A stretch of 64,000 nucleotides of DNA. Source: Luteolibacter flavescens. Lineage in GTDB: Bacteria; Verrucomicrobiota; Verrucomicrobiia; Verrucomicrobiales; Akkermansiaceae. Of the stretch, positions 43,113 through 52,606 are shown in pieces. The stretch lies in NCBI RefSeq assembly GCF_025950085.1, contig NZ_JAPDDS010000010.1, positions 62,001 through 126,000 of the forward strand, given 5' to 3'. Both the position numbers and the translations under genes were made by a program. Position 1 is the first letter of the stretch; every line of letters begins with the position of its first letter. The notes under the pieces are model-generated. The model was not told where the DNA came from. It saw only the letters and a list, made by a program, of their open reading frames with translations, and did not search any database.

Positions 43113-44504
43113 TCAACCGCCGTAGGAAGACTCCACGCGATGGGCGACATCGCGGTAGCCGTAGTCCACTTCGTAGATCTGCTTGAAGGCTTCGAGAGCG
43201 CCGGGCTTGTCGCCCATCTCCTCGTGCACGAGACCCTTCTCGAAGAGGATCTCCTTCTTCACGTTGTCCATGGCGATGAGGTCGCCGAGGGCATCGGTGA
43301 GCTGGCGGAGCGACATGTCGAGCATGCCCTTCGCCTTGAAGGTCCGGCCGAGGAGCAGGAGCACCTTCGACTGGATGTGCGGGTTGCGCTTGGCCTGCTG
43401 GAGGTGCGGGATGGCGTTGCTGTAGTCGCCGGCATCGTAGTAGGCCTGACCGAGCTGGTAGCGCAGCGTCGGGTCGGTCGGGTTGACATCCACGCGCTTC
43501 TTGGCTTCCTCGAGCGCTTCCGCGATGCGGAGGACCTTGCGCTCGGCGAGCATGGCCTGGACTTCCGGATCGTCGGGATTGGAAGCGGCGCGCGCTTCCA
43601 GATCCTTGAGCTGCTGCTCCTCCATCTTGTCCTTCATCTGGCCGGACTTCGTCTGCAGGGCGACGTCGCCATTGCTGAGGCTGTAGCCCCACGAGTAGAA
43701 GGTGTGGGAATTCGCCCAGTCCTCGAGTTGCTCGAAAATACCGGCGAGGTCCTTGACCACGGGAAGCTGGTTCGGGTCCTCGTTATACTTGAGGATGAGA
43801 CGATCGCGACGGTCCTCGAGCTGGTCGCGCGTCAGGCCGCTTCTGCCGGCGGCATCGAGCTCGGCGGCTTCGCCCTTGTTGCGCTGGAGGTCCGCCATGT
43901 TGGCATTCTCGCTCCAGCCACCTTTTTGCATCGAGGCGCGGGCAGTGCAGTCCTTCTCACCCTTGATCGCGACGGAGTCGGTCGGGTGGTGCTTGAGGAT
44001 GTCGCGATAGACTTCGGCAGCCTTCGCGGGATCCTCGCGATGGATGTAGAATTCGGCGAGCTTGTGCATCGGCTTCAGCTCTTCCGGATGACCCTTGCGG
44101 ATTGTCTCCAGTGCGAATGCCGCGTGGTCAGGCAGGCCCATGGCGCTGAAGGCCTCGAAAAGCTGGTCATTCACGTCCAGATTGTAGGGGTCCTTCTCCA
44201 GCTCGTCCTCGATCATCACGAGAGCGGCCACCGGGTCCTTCTTCACCTGGCCGGCGATCTTCATCGTGCCCACGCCACCGGTCTTGAAACCGAAGACCTT
44301 GGAGGACTTCTTCGGTCCGCCGGTGTGGAGAGAAGCACAGTTGCGGAGCGCCTTGCGCCCGTCCAGGAAGGTCGGAGCGTCCTTCAGGACGCTCTGGAGC
44401 AGCTTGATGGCGTATCCGTAATTTTGGGTCTGAACGGCACTGCGAGCCTTCAGATACAGGGCCTTCACGTTGGGGGCGAGGTCCGCTTCGGTAATCTCAG
44501 ACAT
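43113..44504 (-). CDS. cytoplasmic TPR protein downstream of the type II secretion operon
   Basis: I start at the ATG at 44504 (MSEITEADLAPNVKALY), giving 463 residues. There is no signal peptide. TPR-type helices occur at both ends (about 10-45, 95-175 and 320-450), with a charged central linker including a GGWSENANMADLQRNKGEAAELDAAGR-type disordered stretch near 220-245. It follows the secretin on the same strand but is separated by an intrinsic terminator and 154 nt, so it may have its own promoter. A role in pilus or secretion assembly is possible but unproven. Confidence 0.8.
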   Translation of the reverse strand: MSEITEADLAPNVKALYLKARSAVQTQNYGYAIKLLQSVLKDAPTFLDGRKALRNCASLHTGGPKKSSKVFGFKTGGVGTMKIAGQVKKDPVAALVMIEDELEKDPYNLDVNDQLFEAFSAMGLPDHAAFALETIRKGHPEELKPMHKLAEFYIHREDPAKAAEVYRDILKHHPTDSVAIKGEKDCTARASMQKGGWSENANMADLQRNKGEAAELDAAGRSGLTRDQLEDRRDRLILKYNEDPNQLPVVKDLAGIFEQLEDWANSHTFYSWGYSLSNGDVALQTKSGQMKDKMEEQQLKDLEARAASNPDDPEVQAMLAERKVLRIAEALEEAKKRVDVNPTDPTLRYQLGQAYYDAGDYSNAIPHLQQAKRNPHIQSKVLLLLGRTFKAKGMLDMSLRQLTDALGDLIAMDNVKKEILFEKGLVHEEMGDKPGALEAFKQIYEVDYGYRDVAHRVESSYGG

Positions 44505-44601
44505 GGAGCGAAATTGCGAGGTTTTTGATGTTTTCCGGGCGTCTCCGGAGTTCAGCGCGACAAACTGAGACCCGTTCCCGGATTTTGGCAAGTACCGGAA
44601 T

Positions 44602-44634
44602 AAAAGGGGCCGCAGAATGCATCTCCGCGGCCCC
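44602..44634 (-). terminator. intrinsic terminator after the secretin gene
   Basis: On the minus strand GGGGCCGC (44634-44627) pairs with GCGGCCCC (44613-44606), followed by TTTTA. It lies 25 nt past the secretin stop. Confidence 0.8.
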
Positions 44635-44658
44635 CTGAAGTCGATTCTATGCCGGATT

Positions 44659-47115
44659 TCAGCGTCCTTTTACGAAGCCTTTCGGACGGGAAGTCGCGCG
44701 GCGGGGAGCAGGAGCTTCCGTGGCAACCGGAGCCGGTGCGGCGTTGCGCGCCTTGCCAGAGTTCGCTGGCTTGTCGAGCGCATCCCTGGTTGGCAGCAAG
44801 CCGGGTCCATCGATGAACTCGCGGTTCTCGTTGTCGAACTTGTAGCGTGAATCCACGTCGGCCTGACCGGCGTAGAGGGAGGCCTTGTCATTGATGATCG
44901 TCGGCTGGATGAAGATCAGCAGCTCCTCGCGGTCGGTCTGGTTCTCGGTCGAACCGAAGATGCCGCCGATATACGGGATCTGGCTGAGCAGCGGGATGCC
45001 GGAGCGGCTCTGGTTGTTCCGGGTGGTGATCAGGCCGCCGAGCACGATGGTCTCGTTGTTCGGCACGGTCACCGTGGTTTCCAGCAACCGGGTGGAAATC
45101 GTGGGCACCTGGCCCACGCCTTCGATCGTCTGGCTGCCGACGACCTCGTCATTCAGCACGGCGATCTGGAGGGTGACTTCGTCGGGCGAGTTCACCAGCG
45201 GCGTGACTTGCAGGTCGAGCACCACGTCGCGGTAGTCGATGTTCGTGCTCTGGCCGGTGGTTCCGCTGTTGAAGCTGTTCGTCGGCACCGCGATCTGCTG
45301 ACCGCTGCGGATCAAGCCGGTCTGGTTGTTCGCCATGAAGACGGTCGGGCGGGCCACGATATTGAACTTCGTCGTCCCCTGAAGCGCGTCCAGATAGAGA
45401 TTCATGTACGGCCCGATCTTGCCGTAGAGGCCCAGGCCGGCGGTCGCGGCGAGACTGCCGGGATCGAAGGCGCTGCCGTCCAGAGGAAGGAGAGGACCGG
45501 CACCGCTGCCGCCGCGTCCGCCGATCGCATTGTCGCCGCGGACCTCCACCTCGCGGAGGAAGTCGAGGCCATACTCCATGCGGTCATTCAGCGAGAGCTG
45601 GCCGAAGACACAGGAAATCATGACCTGATCCGCCTTCACGTCGATCTCGTCGAGAAGCTGGTTCACGACCTCAAGGCTGGCCGGAGGGCCCTGCACCACG
45701 AGCGAGTTCGTGATATTGTCCGCCACGAGGAGCGTGCGTCCCACGAGCTGGGCGCTGGGCGCATTGTTCACCAGGGTGCTACCGCTGCCGCTGGAGCCGC
45801 CGAAGCTGCTGCCACCGCCGCCGAAGCCGCCGCTGGAACCACCACCGAAGCCACCGCTGCTCTGGTTGCTGCCGAAGCTGCCGCCGGAACGGCTGCTACC
45901 GCTGCTGCCACTGCGCGAGGAAGCTTGGTTCGTGCGGGAGGATCCGCCGCCGCCCGAGCCGAAATTCGCACCGGAGCGACCACCGCCGCCAGCCGTGCCA
46001 CCCGTGGCACCGCCGCTCTGCGACGAGCCGCCGAAGGCGCGCTGCAACGCCTGCTCCGCCACCGGGAGGAAGTCGGCCACGGCCAGGAACTTCAGCTTGC
46101 GGCGGAGGTAGTTGCGCGTGTCGGTCGGCGTGTCGAAGCCTGCGACGAGGCTTTCCACGAAAACGATATCGACCGGACGGCCCATCGCGAAGATCTGGTT
46201 CGTGCGCGGGCTGGGGACGATCTGGATCGGTACATCCTGCCCTGCACCGCCGCCATCGGCACCGGCGATGCCCTGTGCGCCAGCAGGGGCGCCACCCGGC
46301 ACCTGCGGCACGGGAGCGGCATTCTGGACGCGCTGGACACCCGCAGTGCTCTGTCCTTGCTGCTGGGTATTGAGGATCTCGTTAAGGATCTCGGAAAGCT
46401 CCTGCACGTCCGCATACTGGACCTTGATGAACTTGGTACCGACATTGCTCGTCGGCACGTCGATCACCTCTTGGAGCTCGATCAGGCGGCGGATCAGCGA
46501 GGACTTCTCCGTGATGATCACGCTGGCGGCATTCGGCACCGCGGCGACCGAGCCATAGTTGCCGAACTGCTTCACCACGGCGGTGAAGGCACGCACGACT
46601 TCATCCGGCTTGATGTGCTTGAGCGCCATCACGTACGTGACGACCAGCTCTCCGTTCGGAAGATCGGCCGGGTCTGTGATGGTAAGCAAGGCTTCGCCAG
46701 GAGGCGTCGGCATGGTTTGCGCGTAGATCAGCAAGTCGTGATTTTCACCTGAAGGAATGAACACGAAGCCTTCCAGCAGAGCGGCCTTCATCAGCAACTC
46801 AGCCGCTTCTCCGAAGGTGATCGGCCCCTGTTGCACGAAGCGGAATTCCGCGGCGATCGCGGCATTGCTCACCGTCACGCGACGACCCGTCAGCTCGGTG
46901 TAGAGCTCGGCCAGGCGCTCGCCGTTGATCTTCGGCTCCAGATAGCCTTCCTGCTTCACCCGCTGGGCGAGTGTGGCAGGGTCATTTGGCTGCACACCGG
47001 GCGGCACTGCACCCGGCTGGACAGGAGCGCCCGCCGGTGGTGGCTGGGGCACTTGGGCAAACGCGGTCCCGGACGCGATCAGGCCGGTGAGGAGGAAATG
47101 CGGTTTGGGCAACAT
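44659..47115 (-). CDS. gspD: type II secretion secretin, GspD family
   Basis: I use the ATG at 47115 (818 residues) because a signal peptide, MLPKPHFLLTGLIASGTAFAQ, begins there and the preceding gene ends 10 nt upstream. N0/N1-type domains follow with ALKHIKPDEVVRAFTAVV and LIRRLIELQEVIDVP. A very Gly/Ser-rich loop lies at about residues 375-480. The C-terminal secretin domain has VPNNETIVLGGLI and SRSGIPLLSQIPYIGGIFGS. It forms the outer-membrane gate of the pseudopilin system. A Pro/Arg-rich tail may mediate partner binding. Confidence 0.93.
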   Translation of the reverse strand: MLPKPHFLLTGLIASGTAFAQVPQPPPAGAPVQPGAVPPGVQPNDPATLAQRVKQEGYLEPKINGERLAELYTELTGRRVTVSNAAIAAEFRFVQQGPITFGEAAELLMKAALLEGFVFIPSGENHDLLIYAQTMPTPPGEALLTITDPADLPNGELVVTYVMALKHIKPDEVVRAFTAVVKQFGNYGSVAAVPNAASVIITEKSSLIRRLIELQEVIDVPTSNVGTKFIKVQYADVQELSEILNEILNTQQQGQSTAGVQRVQNAAPVPQVPGGAPAGAQGIAGADGGGAGQDVPIQIVPSPRTNQIFAMGRPVDIVFVESLVAGFDTPTDTRNYLRRKLKFLAVADFLPVAEQALQRAFGGSSQSGGATGGTAGGGGRSGANFGSGGGGSSRTNQASSRSGSSGSSRSGGSFGSNQSSGGFGGGSSGGFGGGGSSFGGSSGSGSTLVNNAPSAQLVGRTLLVADNITNSLVVQGPPASLEVVNQLLDEIDVKADQVMISCVFGQLSLNDRMEYGLDFLREVEVRGDNAIGGRGGSGAGPLLPLDGSAFDPGSLAATAGLGLYGKIGPYMNLYLDALQGTTKFNIVARPTVFMANNQTGLIRSGQQIAVPTNSFNSGTTGQSTNIDYRDVVLDLQVTPLVNSPDEVTLQIAVLNDEVVGSQTIEGVGQVPTISTRLLETTVTVPNNETIVLGGLITTRNNQSRSGIPLLSQIPYIGGIFGSTENQTDREELLIFIQPTIINDKASLYAGQADVDSRYKFDNENREFIDGPGLLPTRDALDKPANSGKARNAAPAPVATEAPAPRRATSRPKGFVKGR

Positions 47116-47125
47116 TGGGAAAAGC

Positions 47126-47779
47126 TTAGCGATTACGACCTTGGCCCTGCGGCTGCGGGTTATTCTGAGTGGGAGGGAGGACGCGCGGGCGCCGCTGGCT
47201 GCCACGCTGGCCATCCTGCTGGGTTTGCTGGCCGGGCTGCTGATGGACGGCACCGGGCTGTGGTGGCTGACCGGGGATCCCCTGCTGCGGCTGGCCTGGC
47301 ATTCCGGGGCGACCGGGAGCCGGAGCGGCGGAAGCGGTCGGCGTCAGTTGCTTGTCGTCAAACTTCATCGTCCCGGTCTTGCCGCCGATGGAGACCTGCA
47401 CTGTGGTGTCCTTCCAGCTCGTCTTGCCGTAGGTGACGCGGTCCACCTTGAAGTTGTCCGTCGCGCCCGGCTCGATCCACTTCATCTCGTCCTTAAGCTT
47501 GTGGACAGTGCCGCGCGGGCGGATGACCTGGGTTTCACCCTGGTTCTTCTTGTGGACCAAGGTCACCATGTAGCCACCTTCGACTTCCGAGACCCCACCG
47601 AGCGACCAATCGTCAAAGGTCGTGTCCACCCGTATTGGTGGCTCGATGACCGGCTTCGTGGTGAAAGGAGAATTCTGGGAAAGGTGCATGTAGCTCGACA
47701 CCGGCTTCTTTACCGGCGGGCCCGCGGCAAAGGCGGCGGTTCCCGAGACGAGGAGCGTGAGGAATGCGATCGTTTTCAT
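47126..47779 (-). CDS. periplasmic protein in GspC/PilP position
   Basis: The product is 217 residues with a signal peptide ending AFAAG. The first half holds a compact beta region (YMVTLVHKKNQGETQVIRPRGTVHKL and TWKDTTVQVSIGGKTGTMKF). The second half is a long disordered Pro/Gln/Gly-rich tail ending GQGRNR. Its place between the GspM-like gene and the secretin matches GspC or PilP, which tie the inner-membrane platform to the secretin. No HR or PDZ domain is evident, so homology to GspC is not established. It overlaps the GspM-like gene by 4 nt. Confidence 0.75.
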   Translation of the reverse strand: MKTIAFLTLLVSGTAAFAAGPPVKKPVSSYMHLSQNSPFTTKPVIEPPIRVDTTFDDWSLGGVSEVEGGYMVTLVHKKNQGETQVIRPRGTVHKLKDEMKWIEPGATDNFKVDRVTYGKTSWKDTTVQVSIGGKTGTMKFDDKQLTPTASAAPAPGRPGMPGQPQQGIPGQPPQPGAVHQQPGQQTQQDGQRGSQRRPRVLPPTQNNPQPQGQGRNR

Positions 47780-48450
47780 TCGGTTCCTGGCAGGTTCGTG
47801 GCTTCTGGTGCGGGGGCGGGAGTCGGGGTTGGGACAGGAGGCAGTCCCGGGATTTCATTGGGGGCCGGCTCGGCTTCAGGCTCTTCATCCGGCTCGGCGG
47901 AGGCGTCGGAGCCACCATCCACCAGTGGCACGTACCACTGCTCTACCTCCACTGTAGCGTCGATCATGGTATCGTCCTTCGCATCCGGAGAGAGGCGCAT
48001 GGAAGTAACGGCCTTGAACTGGTCGGGCATCTGCAGCCGGTCCAGCCAACGGTAGAGCGACTCCTCACGACCGGAGACATTGAACTCCACCTTAGCGCGG
48101 TGGAAGTGGATGCCGGTTTCGTCATTCGGCTTGATCGCGCGGCGCTTGATCTCGAGTTGGTGCGTCGTGGCCTGGTTGGAAGCGTATTGCTCCAATTCCG
48201 TGGCAACGAGCTGACCATTCTTCGGAGCAGGGCTCTTTTCGATCATCTTGGCCATCCACTCCATCTCGCCATAGACAGTGTCAAAGCTGGCAGCCGTGGC
48301 CTCTGCAAGGGTTACCTTGCCCTTCGCATCAGTCAGTTGACGCGCCACCTTTTGCTTTTGGCTCTGGAACCAGGAGATGCCGAAGAAATTGACCAGCACG
48401 AACACGGCCAGGCCAAAAAACAGCACCAATTTCTTTTCGCGATCGCTCAT
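47776..48450 (-). CDS. GspM/PilO-like inner-membrane protein
   Basis: The product is 224 residues: a short cytoplasmic head (MSDREKK), one transmembrane helix at about 8-26, a coiled-coil stretch (30-75), a ferredoxin-like domain at about 80-180 (HFHRAKVEFNVSGREESLYRWLDRLQ), and a Pro/Glu-rich tail. This is the standard GspM/PilO layout. It pairs with the GspL-like protein to form the inner-membrane platform. It lies 52 nt after that gene. Confidence 0.82.
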   Translation of the reverse strand: MSDREKKLVLFFGLAVFVLVNFFGISWFQSQKQKVARQLTDAKGKVTLAEATAASFDTVYGEMEWMAKMIEKSPAPKNGQLVATELEQYASNQATTHQLEIKRRAIKPNDETGIHFHRAKVEFNVSGREESLYRWLDRLQMPDQFKAVTSMRLSPDAKDDTMIDATVEVEQWYVPLVDGGSDASAEPDEEPEAEPAPNEIPGLPPVPTPTPAPAPEATNLPGTE

Positions 48451-48502
48451 GAATCGTGGGAACGGGAGGGAAATGCCGCCGGGCGGAAATATTGTCGGTA
48501 AA

Positions 48503-49750
48503 TCACTGGCTAACGTTGCTGTCCGGGCGGACGCCGTTGAATTGGAAGGTCCAGCCCTTCGATCCGCTGGAGGGCGGAGGGTTGTCCCACTTGAATTCGG
48601 ACATGTTACGGACGAGGTTCACGCCGAACTGGCTGGCGGGACCGGCCTGCTGGGCTTCGCCCACGAGCTTGATCTCGTTGGCATTGATCTCCGCGACCTT
48701 CAGGCGAACGCCCTGGTTCAGCGGGATCGCCTTCGCGACACGGGACATCAGCTCCACCGGGGCCTTGTTCCCATCGACCACGAGATCGAGTTCGGACCAC
48801 CTTACGAGGTGCTCTTCATAGGCAAGGCGGTCCGCCTCCGAGGCGATGCCCTCGGCCTGGCGGTTCAGCTTCTTGATCTGGCTCTGATCCTGCCACAGGC
48901 CGTAGCCGAACCATCCGCCGAGACCGAGGTAGGCGACGACCACGGCGGCGACAGCAAGCATCTTCTGCTGCTGCACCTGCGCGGCACGGCGCGCGGCACG
49001 GACGTCTGCCGGGAGCAGCTTGCTGCGTGGCTCCGGCAGGACCGGATCCGGACGCGGCGACACCTTCACCGGCACGTTGAAACCACCGGTCAAGGCACCT
49101 GCCGTACCCGTGGCGCCCTCGGGCGACCAGACATGCACGACCTCCGGCTTGAGCTGCAGCCCCTGGATGGCCAACTGGCCGAGCGCGAGATGGATTTCAC
49201 GCAGGCAACTCGCATCCGGCTCGGCGCCCCCGCTGGACATGGCCTGCGAGTAGAGCAGCTTGCCATTGTAGTAGAATGCGAAGACCCAGCGGCCGAACTC
49301 CATCCAGACGGCGATCGATTCTCCACGGACCAGATAGGCACGCGGCGAGAGGTCGAATTCCTTCGGGCTGCGCGGCGGCAAGTCGCCATCACCGGGAGAC
49401 TTCAGCACCACGCCGAGCAGCGTGGCTGCCTCTTCCTCCTTCGTGACGACGAAGGTGTCGGAAAGCTGTCCCGCCATGGGATCCGCACGCACGCCGAGGC
49501 GCTCCGCGTGCATCGCGGCGAGATCGTCGAAAAGCGAGTCGTCCGTGCTGGATGCCTTGAAGGGCAGCGCATGGAAGCCACGCACGGGGAAGAGCATCGC
49601 GAGATTCCCGCCGGGCAGGCTGGTCAGCTCGGAGGCACGCGCGGGACCATCGGCCGATTGCAGGGAAAAGCCCCCGGTGGTCGATTGTTTCCAGATTTCC
49701 CAGCCCCGCGGACCCGGGACCAGCAGTGAAGTTTCCTGTTGTTTGCTCAA
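48503..49750 (-). CDS. GspL/PilM-PilN-like assembly platform protein
   Basis: The product is 415 residues. Residues 1-235 are cytoplasmic with an actin-like or GspL-like fold (LSDTFVVTKEEEAATLLG, YLVRGESIAVWMEFGRWVFAFYYNG). One transmembrane helix lies at about 264-286, followed by a coiled coil and a ferredoxin-like periplasmic domain to the C-terminus. The combination corresponds to GspL, or a PilM-PilN fusion. It should couple the cytoplasmic ATPase to the pseudopilus base. The ATG overlaps the gspK stop. Confidence 0.82.
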   Translation of the reverse strand: MSKQQETSLLVPGPRGWEIWKQSTTGGFSLQSADGPARASELTSLPGGNLAMLFPVRGFHALPFKASSTDDSLFDDLAAMHAERLGVRADPMAGQLSDTFVVTKEEEAATLLGVVLKSPGDGDLPPRSPKEFDLSPRAYLVRGESIAVWMEFGRWVFAFYYNGKLLYSQAMSSGGAEPDASCLREIHLALGQLAIQGLQLKPEVVHVWSPEGATGTAGALTGGFNVPVKVSPRPDPVLPEPRSKLLPADVRAARRAAQVQQQKMLAVAAVVVAYLGLGGWFGYGLWQDQSQIKKLNRQAEGIASEADRLAYEEHLVRWSELDLVVDGNKAPVELMSRVAKAIPLNQGVRLKVAEINANEIKLVGEAQQAGPASQFGVNLVRNMSEFKWDNPPPSSGSKGWTFQFNGVRPDSNVSQ

Positions 49751-50682
49751 GGCAGTACCTCCTCGGTTCGTTCCAAAACCGCCGGTCTTCCGGTTCGGTT
49801 GCGCACGATGACCGTTATTTTCCGCCTCGCACCGGCGACATTGCCGATGCTCTCCAGGCGGGTGGTCGTGTCATTCACGGTCATGCGGGCGGAAATTTCA
49901 GGGCGCAGGCTGCTGTCCACGCCAAGAAGCGCAAGCGCTTGCTCCACGGATTGGAAGGGCGCGTCATCGTCGGTATCGCGGATATTATCCAGCCCGCGGA
50001 CGGTCTCGGGGATCACGTTTGCATCCTCCGGTGAGACCTCGGCGGCGGCGGCGATGAGTTCGGCGGATGCCTCGTTCAGATCGAGAGCACCGGAACTCCA
50101 GATGGTGAACCAATTCCGCCAATCCGGCTTGATCGCCTCGACGTAGTCCATGCCGCGGACGAGGCGCATTTCATCGAGCGTGTAGAAGGGACGGTTGAAG
50201 GGCTGGTTGAGGCGGCCCTGCGCGAGATACCAGTCGGACTCGGCACCGTTCAGGCCCGGATCGTCATTCTCGTCCACCCAGTCCATCAGGCCGTCCACCA
50301 GCATCTGGCTCTCGTCGAGCGTGAGGCCCCAGTCGCTGAAAATCGACTTGAGAAGCTGCTCGTCACCGCGAAGCAGGATGGCGTTGATATTGAACTTTTC
50401 ACCTTCGGAGATGATGCGGGCCTCGAAGCCCTCCCCTGCCTCGTCCGAGTACTGTCGCAGCAGCGGATCGGTGCGCTTCACCGCGGGATTCGACGCCACG
50501 GCGATGCCCATCTCGGCAAGCTGCCGCGCGCGGAAGCCATGGATCTGCGAGGTGCCGAGTTCCACATCAAAGGAGACCACGCGCAGGGTCGCCACGGTCG
50601 CCATGGCGAGAATCGCGATGAGCCAGATGACCGCCACGAGAGCGGAGCCACGCGCATTCTTGTTTTGAGAGAAAGTCTTCAT
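49747..50682 (-). CDS. gspK: minor pseudopilin, GspK family
   Basis: The product is 311 residues. The N-terminus ARGSALVAVIWLIAILAMA lacks the classical FTLxE and ends in the GspK-type hydrophobic helix. The body shows family features: ARQLAEMGIAVA, EGEKFNINAIL, LMDWVDENDDP and LNEASAELIAAAA, the helix-hairpin-helix-like insert. GspK caps the pseudopilus tip with GspI and GspJ. Four-nt overlaps join it to the GspJ-like and GspL-like genes. Confidence 0.88.
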   Translation of the reverse strand: MKTFSQNKNARGSALVAVIWLIAILAMATVATLRVVSFDVELGTSQIHGFRARQLAEMGIAVASNPAVKRTDPLLRQYSDEAGEGFEARIISEGEKFNINAILLRGDEQLLKSIFSDWGLTLDESQMLVDGLMDWVDENDDPGLNGAESDWYLAQGRLNQPFNRPFYTLDEMRLVRGMDYVEAIKPDWRNWFTIWSSGALDLNEASAELIAAAAEVSPEDANVIPETVRGLDNIRDTDDDAPFQSVEQALALLGVDSSLRPEISARMTVNDTTTRLESIGNVAGARRKITVIVRNRTGRPAVLERTEEVLP

Positions 50683-51551
50683 CGGCCACCTCCCTGACCG
50701 TTACCGCCACCACCGCCGCCAAATCCTCCACCACCGCCGCGAGGTCCACCGCCGCCGCGTGGACCGCCCCCACCTCCGGGACCACCACCGCCGCCACCAG
50801 GACCTTCACCATCGGGGCCACCCACTTGAATGCCGCCGCCTTGACCGAGACCCATGCCACCGCCAGCGCCCTGCTGCTGTAGCTGGCGCATCATCACCTC
50901 GGGATCTTGCTTCGGGGTCAGCCAGAATATCTGTCGCATCGCCGCACCCTGGTTGCCGAAGGCGATCGTCAGCTCCATCTGCAGGGGCAGACGTCCGATG
51001 AGATCCCAGTCATAGTTCCAATCCATGGTGCGGCCGTCGAGGACGCGCCACTCGAAGGTGCGCACTCCCTGAAGCAGTACAACCTCGGCGAAGGGCTCCG
51101 CCTTCACATTGCCTTGCGCATTGTCGCTGTCCTCGAGGATCTCCTCCTCGTAGTAGCGCATCACGATGTCGAGATAGCCGTCCCGCTTGAGGACTGTGGA
51201 AAGCTGGACCGCCTTTGCCACTTTATCCGCCCCGCCCCAAGTGAAGGCGAGCGGGACATTCTGAAGCGTGAGGTCGGACGTGTAATGGGAGCCGATATCC
51301 TTCGAGATCAGCTCCATCCGGGTATTCCCCGGCAGCGAGCTGAGACGGCGCGACATCAGGTCGAAGAAGGCATTCTTTTCACTCTCCTCGGCTTGGGTCT
51401 GCACGACCGCATTGCCGAGCTGGAGGTTCGCATTCGCCGAGCCGAAAATCATGCCGACCAGCATCGCCAACAGTCCCATGGCGATGACCAACTCCAGCAA
51501 GGTGAAGCCATCGCGACGACGAACCGGATGATGGAAAGGGTTCTTCTTCAT
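50679..51551 (-). CDS. minor pseudopilin, GspJ-like, with glycine-rich tail
   Basis: The start overlaps the stop of the previous pseudopilin gene (ATGA). The 290 residues open with a basic leader and the prepilin cleavage site RRDGFTLLELVIAMGLLAMLVG. The globular part runs to about residue 215. It is followed by an unusual tail of about 70 residues composed almost only of Gly with Pro, Gln, Arg and Phe. GspJ normally lacks this. The tail resembles the Gly-rich loop of the secretin in the same operon. Confidence 0.87.
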   Translation of the reverse strand: MKKNPFHHPVRRRDGFTLLELVIAMGLLAMLVGMIFGSANANLQLGNAVVQTQAEESEKNAFFDLMSRRLSSLPGNTRMELISKDIGSHYTSDLTLQNVPLAFTWGGADKVAKAVQLSTVLKRDGYLDIVMRYYEEEILEDSDNAQGNVKAEPFAEVVLLQGVRTFEWRVLDGRTMDWNYDWDLIGRLPLQMELTIAFGNQGAAMRQIFWLTPKQDPEVMMRQLQQQGAGGGMGLGQGGGIQVGGPDGEGPGGGGGGPGGGGGPRGGGGPRGGGGGFGGGGGGNGQGGGR

Positions 51552-51985
51552 GGCTGATAGAGGCGCGAGTAGCGCCAGGTCTCGGCGGACTGCTCCTGCG
51601 GCACGCCATTCTCGTACCAATGCGCGACCACCTCGATGCGGTACATCTCCTGCAAAAGCTGGCCGTCTTCGTTTTCCATCTCGGGGAGAAGCTCGACCGT
51701 CGTGACGATCTCCATCCCGTGCTCGGCCATCTCGTCGATCGCGATGGAAGTCGTCCCCTCCTCCAGCACCGGGTATGACATGGCCTCGGCGAGGGCACTC
51801 TGGAGCAGGCGGGTGGTCGTCAACTCGCGCTGCGTCAGTGCCGCGAGGTCGGCGGTACGCTGCAGGGCAACCGCAAAACCCGTGGCCGCGATACCAAAGA
51901 TGCCGAGCGCCAAGACCACCTCCAGCAGGAGGAATCCACGGGCAGCACGCCGACGTGACCGGCGGTTTGGCAGAGGGCTTCTCAT
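51548..51985 (-). CDS. minor pseudopilin, GspI-like
   Basis: The product is 145 residues. The Arg-rich leader is followed by the prepilin motif ARGFLLLEVVLALGIFGIA (Glu at +5 present) and a small globular domain with RLLQSALAEAMSY and IEVVAHWYENG. Size and gene order (between the GspH-like and GspJ-like genes) fit GspI. It is 5 nt from the preceding gene and overlaps the next by 4 nt. Confidence 0.85.
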   Translation of the reverse strand: MRSPLPNRRSRRRAARGFLLLEVVLALGIFGIAATGFAVALQRTADLAALTQRELTTTRLLQSALAEAMSYPVLEEGTTSIAIDEMAEHGMEIVTTVELLPEMENEDGQLLQEMYRIEVVAHWYENGVPQEQSAETWRYSRLYQP

Positions 51986-51990
51986 CTTGT

Positions 51991-52593
51991 TCAGTAAATC
52001 TCCTGGACCTGGTCGCGGATGCCACCGGTCAGCGGATGGAATTCGATCTCAACCCAGCTCCGTTCCTGTGCAAATTTCACTCCCAGCGGCTCGCAAAAAC
52101 CTTCGGGATCGAAACGCCAGACGTGGCGGTTCTTCGTATCCGACGGTATCCAGTTGTCGCTGGCCCACCGGCGGACGAACATTTTGACGTCATCATCCAC
52201 CGTCCAACTCGCATGGATCGGGTTGAAGGAAGACACCGGAGCGCTGCCTTCCTCGGCAGCCATCATGGCCTGCTCGGCGAGCATGTTTTCCTGGTGCGCC
52301 AGCATGTTCTCGCGGTCCCGCGGATCGACCATGGCCTCCGCCAAGGGCATGAGGCTCACGGTCTGCTCATAGAACTCAAGCGCATAGGGCCGTTGCTGGA
52401 GAGCGGCGAGAGCCCGGGCGCGTTTCGCCAGCGACTCCACCTCCACATAGGAACGGCGGAGCGTCCGCTCGTCATCTGAAACAGCCATGTAGGCAAGGGC
52501 CCCGCCGACCATCAGGGCGACAAGAACCAGCACGATGACGATTTCCATCAGCGTGAAGCCCTGCTGCCCCTGACGTTGGAAGCCCTTGCGCAT
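51991..52593 (-). CDS. minor pseudopilin, GspH-like
   Basis: The product is 200 residues with prepilin motif QQGFTLMEIVIVLVLVALMVGG. The globular domain has the GspH/FimT look, with RSYVEVESLAKRARALAALQQRPYALEF. A Met/Ala/Glu-rich stretch (about residues 93-112) forms an unusual insertion. The gene lies 13 nt after gspG. Confidence 0.85.
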   Translation of the reverse strand: MRKGFQRQGQQGFTLMEIVIVLVLVALMVGGALAYMAVSDDERTLRRSYVEVESLAKRARALAALQQRPYALEFYEQTVSLMPLAEAMVDPRDRENMLAHQENMLAEQAMMAAEEGSAPVSSFNPIHASWTVDDDVKMFVRRWASDNWIPSDTKNRHVWRFDPEGFCEPLGVKFAQERSWVEIEFHPLTGGIRDQVQEIY

Positions 52594-52606
52594 CAGATCT
52601 CAGATC

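Noticed and set aside
45208-46752. A 514-codon plus-strand frame opposite the secretin gene
   Set aside because: Low-complexity Ala/Thr/Glu sequence produced by the Gly/Ser-rich loop read in antisense; no start signal or family features.
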